Positions 1 to 6,071 of a stretch of DNA of 7,221 bases are shown in pieces. The DNA is from Acidobacteriaceae bacterium. Its GTDB lineage: Bacteria > Acidobacteriota > Terriglobia > Terriglobales > Acidobacteriaceae. Position 1 is the stretch's first letter. Every line of letters starts with the position of its first letter. A program made the position numbers and the translations under genes. The notes under the pieces were generated by a model. The model saw only the letters and a list, made by a program, of their open reading frames with translations. It was not told where the DNA came from and searched no databases. The DNA lies in assembly GCA_030838305.1 (NCBI GenBank), contig JAUTWY010000571.1:1-7221 (forward strand), read 5' to 3'.

Positions 1-597
1 CTCGTTCGGCATCATGATGAAGCCGTCATTGCGTGGCGTTCCCCAGTACTTCACGTTTTTGAGCACGACGGGTCCATCGGTCATTCCGTGGAAACTCTTC
101 AGCTTGACCTCTGCGGTTTTGCCGCCGTTCAGAGTCGCATGGGCCTGATCTTTATCGAACGTCCACGTGTCAATGCTGCCTTCGGCTACTTGGAACGATT
201 TCCATTTAACCGGAAAGACATGCGGAAAGATCTCCGTCAGAGCCCGCCGTTGTTCACCCGTGACGGATTTGTCAAAGGTAACGACCACCCAATCCATGTG
301 TCTCGTTGAGAAATCGCCACCAAGATCGCCGCTCAGCCAGAACTTGGCGTCGCTCAGATCAGTAGGCCCGTAATTTCCCTTGTTGATCTTGTACGCGATG
401 TTGAACCGACAGTAGTGTTCCATCTTGCCATGATCGTGGTGCGCCGCCGGATGCGAGTTGAAATAGCACATGCAGAAGTGAGGACAACTACATGCCTCAA
501 TGGCCGTGGCATTGATCGCCCAGTCTGAAGGAGCGGTATGCCCAGCAGTGATTCCCAGCAAAGCAATGGCGGTAAGGACCAGTAAATGTCGCATCAT
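1..597 (-). CDS. Exported DUF1326-family protein, C-terminus cut by window edge
   Basis: The frame is open from an ATG at 597 to the window edge, giving 199 codons without a stop; the true C-terminus lies outside. Residues 4-20 form a short hydrophobic signal-like segment (HLLVLTAIALLGITAG), so the protein is probably exported. The mature part opens like DUF1326: a Trp-Ala-Ile strand, then four cysteines in the pattern CSC-x3-CMC (Cys36, 38, 42, 44), a fifth cysteine (Cys63) before the segment INKGNYG, a later LSDAKF strand, and the GEQRRAL helix around residue 115. The cysteine pattern suggests metal or redox chemistry, but the family has no established function. A strong GGAGGAG lies five bases before the ATG at 597; a second in-frame ATG at 594 is an equally usable start. 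It lies 47 bp downstream of the co-directional secreted protein and is probably co-transcribed with it. Confidence 0.8.
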   Translation of the reverse strand, partial: MMRHLLVLTAIALLGITAGHTAPSDWAINATAIEACSCPHFCMCYFNSHPAAHHDHGKMEHYCRFNIAYKINKGNYGPTDLSDAKFWLSGDLGGDFSTRHMDWVVVTFDKSVTGEQRRALTEIFPHVFPVKWKSFQVAEGSIDTWTFDKDQAHATLNGGKTAEVKLKSFHGMTDGPVVLKNVKYWGTPRNDGFIMMPNE

Positions 598-644
598 TTT
601 GACTCCTCCATTTTCGTTTCTTTTTCTGTTCCTTTGGACCTGGC

Positions 645-1238
645 TTACGGAGCTTGACCCCCCGAAAATGCCGCGCAGGAGACGTTTGGGTGCCAGTTGA
701 CAAATGCGCCGTTTGGATTTGGCTTCCACGCCCAAACGTGCAGGGTGTAGAACGGCGGCAGACCGAAGCGATTAGGACTTTCGAAGTAGTGATAAAGCTG
801 GCCCATGAGCTGCGGCGCGCCTTGCCCAGGATGGGCATTGTCCCATTGATCGGCCAGGACCAGAAAATCGGCGCCAATCAATTGAAGATGGCCGTCAGGT
901 TGCGGTTCGTAAATGACGATTTGGGGCTTAGTGGCGTCGATGCCGCCGCTGCCCACCAGAGCCATGTTCACGTAGTGAAGTCCCATCGCTCCCGAATCGG
1001 GGCCGGTCACGCAGCCGAACAAAAGGGAGTACCCCTCGGCCTCTGCTACCGAGACATCTTTGAACCTTGCTGTTGACTCGCGTACCGCTTGGAGAAGTGC
1101 GCCCTGAGCCGTGGTAAGATGTTGAACCTTCGAACTTGCTGCGTGGTTATGGGTAGATTGCGCCGTGACGCGTCCAGGAGCCATGGCACCCAGAATCAAA
1201 GCCATGACCGAATACTTTGCAATTCGTGCGATCTTCAT
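645..1238 (-). CDS. Secreted protein of unknown function
   Basis: A complete 197-residue frame with a classical signal peptide: MKIARIAK, a hydrophobic core to about residue 20, and a likely cleavage after VTA (residue 26). The start is supported by GGGAGG about 8 bases upstream. The mature protein has a helical N-terminal part (about residues 40-70), then a compact region with the motifs GAMGLHYVN (83-91), IVIYEPQ (107-113), LHVWAWK (166-172) and NWHPNVSC (181-188). Cys76 and Cys188 are the only mature cysteines and could form a disulfide. Several conserved-looking histidines (88, 150, 167, 183) could bind a metal, which is inference. I have the impression of having seen this LHYVN / LHVWAWK pattern in uncharacterised exported proteins of soil bacteria, but I cannot assign a function. 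It is followed by the DUF1326-type protein, which points to a shared extracytoplasmic role. Confidence 0.78.
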   Translation of the reverse strand: MKIARIAKYSVMALILGAMAPGRVTAQSTHNHAASSKVQHLTTAQGALLQAVRESTARFKDVSVAEAEGYSLLFGCVTGPDSGAMGLHYVNMALVGSGGIDATKPQIVIYEPQPDGHLQLIGADFLVLADQWDNAHPGQGAPQLMGQLYHYFESPNRFGLPPFYTLHVWAWKPNPNGAFVNWHPNVSCAAFSGGQAP

Positions 1239-1431
1239 TGTCGAACCCTCCCGTGAGCAATGTGATTTGGTTGTTCAACCCCTCGTTCCTAAACCCGCCA
1301 GAATGGGATAAAATCGGCCACATCTGCTGGCTTAATGCCGAGTCCCGCTTGCTGTGTTCTCAGCAACGTACCGAGAAGGTGGTTGGAATGTCTTTGAGGA
1401 GTTCTGAAGAAGTTATTGAGAATTTCTTCCG
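1239..1431. promoter_or_regulatory. Divergent intergenic region with a dyad before the regulator
   Basis: This 193-bp gap separates the minus-strand exported-protein pair from the plus-strand regulator, so it must hold promoters for both directions. I could not identify a convincing sigma70 promoter in either direction. The clearest structure is a dyad GAAGAA (1406-1411), 12 bases, TTCTTC (1424-1429), ending two bases before the regulator's GTG start. It could be an operator or a leader hairpin. A 76-codon plus-strand frame crosses the region (1217-1447), but it begins inside the exported-protein gene and has no recognisable features, so it is not called as a gene. Confidence 0.35.
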
Positions 1432-3222
1432 GTGGGCAGTTCCTTGAAAACAAAGCATACTTACGAATTCGGCGTTTATCAGCTCGACACCGAGGAAAAG
1501 GTCCTCGTTCGCGAGGGACAACCTGTTGCGCTGCCGCCAAAGGATCTGGAAACGCTTGTCGTACTGGTCGAAAAGGCAGGACACATCGTCGGGAAAGAGG
1601 AACTCCTGGAAAAGGTGTGGCCAGGCGTTTTCATCGAGGAAAACAATCTTGCAAGACGGGTCTTCAACCTGCGGCAGGTGCTGGGAGAGGGACCGGACGG
1701 ACGCAAGTACATCGAGACCATCCCGAAGCGAGGGTATCGATTTGTTGGCTCAGTTCGGGGGCTGGGCGATAGCGCAGAATCCACGGCACCCGCACCGCGG
1801 ACATCCGATTCGCCGCACTCTACTTTGCGGACGAGCCGCCGGAGGATTCTCAGGCCATGGACGATTGCCGCCGTCCTCATCGTAGCAGCGAGCCTGCTCA
1901 CGCTGCATTTTTGGCGGGCGCGGAACGCTTCCCCTGAAAGGGTTATGCTGGCCGTTCTTCCGTTTGAAAATTTGAGCGGCGATGCTAACGAGGATTACTT
2001 CGCCGACGGGCTCACAGAGGAGATGATTGCCCAGTTGGGGCAGGTACAACCTTCGAGGCTGGGAGTAATCGCTCGGACGTCGATCGTGCACTACAAACAC
2101 ACCAAGGAGTCGATCGCGGAAATTGGTCGGGAACTGGGGGTGGGGTACGTAATGGAGGGGAGCGTTCGGCGTGCTGGCGGACGCGTGCGAATTACCGCTC
2201 AGCTCATTCAGGCAGCCCAACAAACGCATGTGTGGGCCGAGACCTATGAACGGTCCCTGGATGATGTTTTAACTATTCAGACCGAAATCGCGCAAAAAGT
2301 GACGGACTCACTGTCGATTGAACTACTACCCGCCAGGACGAGATTGGATGCGAACGCACATCTCAATCTCGATAGCTATGACAAATACCTTCTCGGCCTG
2401 CACGAGCTTGGGCAAGGCAGCAAAGACAGCGTCACCAAGGCTATTCACTATTTTCAAGAAGCGATAGAGGAAGAGCCCAAAGACGCACGTCTCTATTCCG
2501 CGCTCTCCCAAGCCTACGATGCCGCAACCACGTACTACAGTTCTCCTGCGGAGGTGATGCCGCGCGCGAAAGAAGCTGCACTTAAGGCGGTTGAGCTCGA
2601 CCCCAATCTCGCAAGCGCGCACGTAAAGCTTGGCTACGTACACTTGTTCTATGACTGGGACTGGCCAGCGGCAGAGAAGGAATATCGCAGAGCGCTAGAG
2701 ATCAATCCGAGCTCTCCCGAAGCACAGCTCGGTTATGCCAATTATTTGGGCACATTGGGGCATTTTGATGAAGCGCTCTCCCGAGTACAACAGGCGTATC
2801 TATACGACCCCCTTGCAGTCGAAAGTCGTAACGAGGCCCTGTGGATTTATTACTTCTCCGGCAGAATGCCCGAAACCGTAGATCAATGCCATAAGACGAT
2901 CGAGCTCGAACCTGCCGCGGGCACGCCTTATATCGTTCTCGCCATGGCTTACGCGCAAATGGGGAAACGCGCCGAAACGCTACGTGCCGCCGAAGATGCC
3001 GTTCACTTTGCGGATTCTCCCAGTGGCAACGCCACCACGGCTTCGGCGCTCGCTCAGGTGGGCGAGAAACTCAAGGCCAAGAAAGTGCTCGATCGAGCTT
3101 TGGAACAAGCGAAGCAACGATATGTCTGCCGTTTCATCGTTGCAGCGGCATATACCGAACTGGGAGAAAACGAGAAGGCGCTGCAATCCCTGCAGCAAGC
3201 TTTCCTCGAGCGGTCAACTTGA
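1432..3222 (+). CDS. Membrane-anchored winged-helix/TolB-like/TPR regulator, ends at a premature TGA
   Basis: This 596-residue frame has the CadC-like one-component architecture. Residues 11-106 are an OmpR/PhoB-type winged helix, with the family motifs YEFGVYQLD, LPPKDLETL, KVWPGVFIEENNL and the wing IPKRGYRFVGSV. A Ser/Pro-rich linker (111-140) and one transmembrane helix (about 142-161) follow. Residues 171-290 are the TolB/FlgO-like domain (LAVLPFENLSGD, YFADGLTEEM, YVMEGSVRR, VWAETYER). From about 318 onward there are TPR helices with typical ALEINPSS and AVELDPNLA repeats. The DNA-binding domain would be cytoplasmic and the rest periplasmic. The start is GTG; the frame closes at a TGA at 1417, so GTG 1432 or TTG 1444 are the only choices, and neither has a strong ribosome binding site. 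The protein stops in the last TPR helix (AFLERST), just before the expected C-terminal tail, which is still encoded in frame after the TGA. Target genes are unknown. Confidence 0.92.
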   Translation: MGSSLKTKHTYEFGVYQLDTEEKVLVREGQPVALPPKDLETLVVLVEKAGHIVGKEELLEKVWPGVFIEENNLARRVFNLRQVLGEGPDGRKYIETIPKRGYRFVGSVRGLGDSAESTAPAPRTSDSPHSTLRTSRRRILRPWTIAAVLIVAASLLTLHFWRARNASPERVMLAVLPFENLSGDANEDYFADGLTEEMIAQLGQVQPSRLGVIARTSIVHYKHTKESIAEIGRELGVGYVMEGSVRRAGGRVRITAQLIQAAQQTHVWAETYERSLDDVLTIQTEIAQKVTDSLSIELLPARTRLDANAHLNLDSYDKYLLGLHELGQGSKDSVTKAIHYFQEAIEEEPKDARLYSALSQAYDAATTYYSSPAEVMPRAKEAALKAVELDPNLASAHVKLGYVHLFYDWDWPAAEKEYRRALEINPSSPEAQLGYANYLGTLGHFDEALSRVQQAYLYDPLAVESRNEALWIYYFSGRMPETVDQCHKTIELEPAAGTPYIVLAMAYAQMGKRAETLRAAEDAVHFADSPSGNATTASALAQVGEKLKAKKVLDRALEQAKQRYVCRFIVAAAYTELGENEKALQSLQQAFLERST

Positions 3223-3318
3223 ATGCCGTGGATCGGGGTGGATCCCCGACTCAACCCTCTGCGAAAGGACTCCAGATTTCAGGACCTCGTTCGCCGCATC
3301 GGAATCCCGCGCGGCTAA
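3223..3318 (+). pseudogene. In-frame C-terminal tail of the TPR regulator, cut off by TGA
   Basis: Directly after the TGA at 3220-3222, in the same reading frame, 31 sense codons run to a TAA at 3316-3318. They read MPWIGVDPRLNPLRKDSRF and then a QDLVRRIGIP ending. This is the characteristic end of winged-helix/TPR proteins of this kind, where the sequence normally reads ERSxW, then VDPRLDPLRxDPRF and a LxRRxGxP ending. The TGA sits exactly where the family has Trp, so one G-to-A change from TGG explains the break. The options are a genuine nonsense mutation leaving a protein short by 32 residues, a sequencing error, or readthrough. There is no frameshift. Confidence 0.82.
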
Positions 3319-3466
3319 TTCATCTTTCACTCTGAACTTCCAACGAAAGACAACGCTGTGGGTAATCGTTCGCAATTGCCATTAGGAGGTCCGAGGCACT
3401 CATTGAGAAGTGCACGAGATGTTATGGCGTTCCGGGTGGTCGGCTACTCCTCCAGAACAACTAAGC
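3319..3466. other. Gap with no gene seen
   Basis: Between the tail of the regulator and the recombinase remnant I see no credible coding sequence, promoter or terminator. The only structure is a weak dyad GCACT...AGTGC near 3396-3415, too short to call. A plus-strand frame through here (2984-3385) is a shadow of the regulator. Confidence 0.4.
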
Positions 3467-3625
3467 TCACGGGTTCGGCTCAATCCCGATGCGATCGTTT
3501 ACGGCTGCGCGAATCCGCTGTTTGCAACCCAAATAACGCTCAGTCGTTTGCACCGACAAATGTCCCAAAAGGAATTGGATCTACTGTTCCGATCACGGAC
3601 TTTTTCAACAGCCACAGGCGTTATC
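3467..3625 (-). pseudogene. Tyrosine recombinase (phage-type integrase) C-terminal remnant
   Basis: On the minus strand, from about 3580 down to a TGA at 3467-3469, the reading is IQFLLGHLSVQTTERYLG followed by CKQRIRAAVNDRIGIEP. This is the C-terminal catalytic box of tyrosine recombinases of the XerC/D and phage-integrase superfamily: the LGH histidine, the TT pair and the nucleophile tyrosine in TTERY, then the usual C-terminal tail. The natural stop appears to be kept. Upstream, a TAG interrupts the frame at 3581-3583 (EQ-stop-IQF) and a TGA follows at 3593-3595. Beyond that, only scraps resembling the RTCA region can be suggested, up to about 3625. The catalytic arginines and the N-terminal DNA-binding domain are absent, so the gene is dead. 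The plus-strand frame 3410-3634 is its antisense shadow. Confidence 0.78.
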
Positions 3626-3719
3626 ACTCATTAACTGGAGTGTGGGTTCAAAAGTGAAGAATGGGTGGGCCCGCAAGTTCCTGAAACAAAGTCGCGGAAT
3701 TTATTGGTCGGGCTATGGT
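3626..3719. other. Short gap between two gene remnants
   Basis: Nothing recognisable is encoded here on either strand. It separates the recombinase remnant from the 3' end of the cupin remnant and may be decayed recombinase sequence. Confidence 0.3.
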
Positions 3720-4090
3720 TCAGCCTCGGGGTGCGGGTCCCAACATTTCGGTGTCATACTTTTTGTAGACCTTCATCACCTCAGCAAAGAAGTCAGGGAT
3801 GCCGTAGCGAAAATGGCGGGAGATCGTTTCACTATCGGCGAAGAATCTCTCAAAGCCGGCGGGATTTCCTGAATTCAAGAAGCGCACTGCCTGCTTCGTG
3901 CGGTTCCACAACGCATGAGGTGTCCCCCGGGGCACAACCGCAAGAGCGCCTGGAGAAAGATCGTGCCATTCCATAGCGTGCCGCCGATTACGAAATCAGA
4001 CATCGACAGCATCCGGCCCTGAAGTACGGCAGCATCTTCGAAATTCGGCCAGCGGCGGACTTGAACGAAATGATGTAGGCAGAGGGAGCC
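3720..4090 (-). pseudogene. Frameshifted cupin-domain protein remnant
   Basis: The C-terminal part is an open frame from 3974 to a TGA at 3720-3722. It carries the second cupin motif, LSPGALAVVPRGTPHALWN, followed by a tail (FFADSE, PDFFAEVMKVYKKYD, LGPAP) typical of small single-domain cupins that end in a YGxExLGPP-like sequence. Upstream on the same strand the other half of the fold seems to continue in a different frame: a possible first-motif piece LHHF, then VLQGRML and FVIGGTLW. The switch to the WHDLSPGAL frame is near 3974-3985, so at least one indel is needed. The first motif is badly eroded and no start with a ribosome binding site is visible. A short 84-residue protein from the ATG at 3974 is formally possible but would be half a cupin. 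Substrate unknown. It is divergent from the downstream ATPase. Confidence 0.62.
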
Positions 4091-4140
4091 TGATACTCTC
4101 TTGAGTTCCCTCGGATTCTTCAGATTTCCCGACCAAGGCT

Positions 4141-4173
4141 TGCAAAATATGCGATTGTATCGCATATTTTGCA
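4141..4173. promoter_or_regulatory. Perfect 15-bp-arm palindrome, probable promoter/operator of the ATPase
   Basis: The left arm TGCAAAATATGCGAT (4141-4155) and right arm ATCGCATATTTTGCA (4159-4173) are exact reverse complements around a three-base TGT centre. A plausible sigma70 promoter fits onto it: TTGCAA (4140-4145), 17 bp, CATATT (4163-4168), each four of six to consensus. Transcription would then begin at about 4175, on top of the start codon. The element could be a repressor-binding site, a hairpin, or both. No ribosome binding site lies between it and the gene. Confidence 0.75.
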
Positions 4174-4176
4174 CAT

Positions 4177-5334
4177 GTGGCTCCGCGCGATGTTGAGGCC
4201 CGCCTAAAGCGCTCTGCGAAGACGCGGCCAGTGATCGTCCTGACCGGTGCCCGGCAGACTGGCAAGACCTCAACCTTCCTGCATCTCTTTCCGGATTACG
4301 GGTTCGTGTCCCTCGACCTTCCCACCGAAGCAGAGCAGGCCGAGAAGGAGCCGGAGCGCTTCCTTCAGCGTCACCCGCCGCCGGTCATCATTGACGAAGT
4401 GCAACATGCCCCTGGCCTTTTTCGACACCTCAAAGTGGCAGTGGATGCCGACCGCGCACGCAATGGGCAATTCCTGCTTACCGGGTCACAGAAGTTCAGC
4501 TTGATGAAAGACGTTTCCGAATCGTTGGCAGGCAGGGCCGACATTGTGGAACTGGAGACGCTGTCGTTTGCCGAGATTCGGGAGGCGCTGCCTAAAACCA
4601 AACTCGAAACGGCCATTGTGCGAGGTGGTTTCCCAGAGCTCTATGCCAACCCTGACATTGACTCGATAGCGTTCTACAACTCCTATCTTGCGACATACCT
4701 GGAACGCGATGTGCGTGCCTTAGCCAATGTCGGCAGTCTGCGGGATTTCGAGAGATTCCTGCGCGCGTGCGCCCTGCGTTCAGCAAACCGATTGAACAAA
4801 GCGGATCTAGCGCGGGATGTCGGCATTGCACCATCGACAGCAAATCAATGGCTGTCTATGCTGGAGGCCTCCGGCCAGGCCGTGTTGCTAGAGCCGTGGT
4901 TCTCGAATCGAACCAAGTCCATCGTCAAGAGTCCAAAACTCTACATTGCCGACACCGGCCTTCTTTGCGCTCTACTGAATATTCGGTCCGAGGAAGCTCT
5001 TGGGGAATCGCCCGCGGCAGGCGCCGTGTGGGAGACGTTTGTTTTCGCCCAGCTTCGGGACCGCGAACGCCGCGCCGGGCACACGAGCAGCCTTTTCTTC
5101 TGGCGTGATCGGACGCGCGAAGTGGACTTCGTCGTTGATGCTGGCGGGCGCATCGAACTATTTGAAGCAAAATGGACGGAGCTTCCGGATCTCGGCGATA
5201 CGGTCAACCTTAACTTCGTACGTAACGTGATCGGCAAGTCGCGGGTATCCGCCGGCGGAGTCCTGTCTCGCACGCCGAACAGTTTTCCGTTTCCGAACGG
5301 CTTTCGAACGTTACCTGTGACAGAACTCGGATAA
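4177..5334 (+). CDS. AAA ATPase with DUF4143 (PD-(D/E)XK-like) C-terminal domain
   Basis: A complete 385-residue protein of the AAA_14/DUF4143 family. The N-terminal P-loop domain has Walker A GARQTGKT (24-31), Walker B VIIDEVQ (70-76), sensor-type FLLTGSQ (99-105) and the family's LAGRADIVEL strand (118-127). A winged-helix-like segment follows (about 206-235: NKADLARDVGIAPSTANQWL). The DUF4143 domain has YIADTGLLCALL, WETFVFAQL (Glu286), REVDFVV (Asp317) and LFEAKW (Glu330, Lys332), which matches a PD-(D/E)XK nuclease-like core. All key residues are present. The cellular role of the family is poorly known; members are usually lone genes that spread horizontally. Start choice: the frame closes at a TGA at 4102-4104 and GTG 4177 is the only start codon before conserved sequence. 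An ATG overlaps it at 4175 in another frame and stops after ten codons. There is no Shine-Dalgarno, so leaderless translation is likely. Confidence 0.94.
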   Translation: MAPRDVEARLKRSAKTRPVIVLTGARQTGKTSTFLHLFPDYGFVSLDLPTEAEQAEKEPERFLQRHPPPVIIDEVQHAPGLFRHLKVAVDADRARNGQFLLTGSQKFSLMKDVSESLAGRADIVELETLSFAEIREALPKTKLETAIVRGGFPELYANPDIDSIAFYNSYLATYLERDVRALANVGSLRDFERFLRACALRSANRLNKADLARDVGIAPSTANQWLSMLEASGQAVLLEPWFSNRTKSIVKSPKLYIADTGLLCALLNIRSEEALGESPAAGAVWETFVFAQLRDRERRAGHTSSLFFWRDRTREVDFVVDAGGRIELFEAKWTELPDLGDTVNLNFVRNVIGKSRVSAGGVLSRTPNSFPFPNGFRTLPVTELG

Positions 5335-5776
5335 ACCAAACGGCAAGGCTCGGCGCGACGATATCGGCAGAGTCGCCTTGACAACCGCAGGCGGTTGCCT
5401 GGGCCTACGCAGCAAAGTAAACTTGCGACCGCGCGAGACAATAGACTTGCAATTGCACGAGCCACTTGAAGACGGGCCCAGACACCAAAATCTGACTGCT
5501 GTGCATGATCCAGAATCACTTGCAGGGTCCATTCGCCGGGGTTGAATAATGAATTCCACAAATGAACCTAGACCGAAGCTCGTAGTACGTCGCACATCCG
5601 TTCTGCGACCGGAAGCGCTTCACTTGAGGATGCTATAAAAGCTGCAGGTCCAGATGTATGAGCTTAGGGTTGGGGGGATCGGCAAACCCCGGAATGGCCG
5701 GTTTTGCTGGTCCGAGCCGGCGATCACCTGTATGGCCGGTTGACCTCGGCGCCCTAGAGACTGGAAAGACTGGTAG
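5335..5776. other. Non-coding stretch with small repeats
   Basis: No convincing gene lies between the ATPase and the toxin-antitoxin promoter. Structures seen: a hairpin CAACCGC-AG-GCGGTTG (5382-5397), about 50 bp after the ATPase stop and with no T-run, so at best a weak terminator; a direct repeat ATGGCCGGTT at 5694-5703 and 5732-5741; and a possible stem pairing CCGAG (5712-5716) with a downstream CTCGG. A 29-codon frame (5549-5638) starts MNSTNEPRPK but has no good ribosome binding site and no family resemblance. A minus-strand frame reading in from 5561 stays open into the ATPase gene but has no recognisable domain. Confidence 0.5.
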
Positions 5777-5805
5777 TTGACTCAATAGATGACCATGGTT
5801 ATAAT
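5777..5805 (+). promoter_or_regulatory. Near-consensus sigma70 promoter of the toxin-antitoxin operon
   Basis: The -35 TTGACT (5777-5782) and -10 TATAAT (5800-5805) are separated by exactly 17 bp, matching 11 of 12 consensus positions. Transcription should start near 5812, giving a leader of about 20 bases before the antitoxin ATG at 5832. This is the best promoter in the window. Confidence 0.88.
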
Positions 5806-5815
5806 AGAGGTCATC
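5788..5815. promoter_or_regulatory. Inverted repeat around the -10 box, candidate antitoxin operator
   Basis: GATGACC (5788-5794) and GGTCATC (5809-5815) are perfect 7-bp inverted arms separated by 14 bp, with centres 21 bp apart (two helical turns) and enclosing the -10 hexamer. Phd-family antitoxins typically repress their own operon by binding such palindromes at the promoter, so this is the obvious candidate operator. Binding is inferred. Confidence 0.6.
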
Positions 5816-5831
5816 CGAAAGATCCGAATCG

Positions 5832-6071
5832 ATGAATGAAATCTCCATCTCGGAATTTAAGGCTAAGTGCCTTGGCCTGATCGACGAGGTTCAGAAGACA
5901 CGCCAACCTCTACGCATTACGCGTCGTGGGAAACCTGTGGCGGAAGTGATTCCAGCCGGTCCTGATCACACACGTAAATTCGTGGGTGATCTGGTTGGCA
6001 CGGGGAAGATTGTCGGCGACATCGTGGGGCATGTTCTCGATGTTAAGGACATGGAGGCGTACCGGGATTGA
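5832..6071 (+). CDS. Phd/YefM-family antitoxin
   Basis: A 79-residue protein with the standard Phd/YefM N-terminal DNA-binding and dimerisation fold: MNEISISEFKAKCLGLIDEV (1-20), then QPLRITRRGKPVAEVIP (25-41). The first part is the strand and helix of the swapped dimer; the second is the ITRRGKPVA hairpin seen across the family. The C-terminal half, which would wrap and neutralise the toxin, has a small internal repeat, VGDLVG (51-56) and VGDIVG (61-66), and ends DMEAYRD. It is expected to bind the PIN toxin next to it and to repress the operon through the inverted repeat at the promoter. The ribosome binding site is weak (GAAAG about ten bases upstream). Its stop codon overlaps the toxin start. 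Confidence 0.93.
   Translation: MNEISISEFKAKCLGLIDEVQKTRQPLRITRRGKPVAEVIPAGPDHTRKFVGDLVGTGKIVGDIVGHVLDVKDMEAYRD

Noticed and set aside
1217..1447. Plus-strand 76-codon frame across the divergent intergenic region
   Set aside because: It begins inside the secreted-protein gene on the other strand, has no ribosome binding site and no recognisable motif.
2984..3385. Plus-strand frame overlapping the end of the regulator, considered as a frameshifted continuation
   Set aside because: The true tail is in the same frame as the regulator, just after the TGA, so no frameshift is needed.
3410..3634. 74-codon plus-strand frame (MHEMLWRSGW...)
   Set aside because: It is the antisense of the tyrosine recombinase C-terminal box, which explains why it looks protein-like; no start signal supports it.
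3642..3872. Plus-strand 76-codon frame MGSKVKNGWARKF...
   Set aside because: Largely antisense of the cupin C-terminal tail; no supporting start site.
5382..5397. Hairpin CAACCGC-AG-GCGGTTG as a rho-independent terminator of the ATPase gene
   Set aside because: The stem is short, its two-base loop forces a smaller effective stem, and no T-run follows.
4941..5561. Long minus-strand frame overlapping the ATPase 3' end
   Set aside because: Most of it is antisense of conserved DUF4143 sequence; the part outside has no identifiable domain.
5549..5638. 29-codon small frame starting MNSTNEPRPK
   Set aside because: Weak ribosome binding site, no family resemblance, and a length easily reached by chance.
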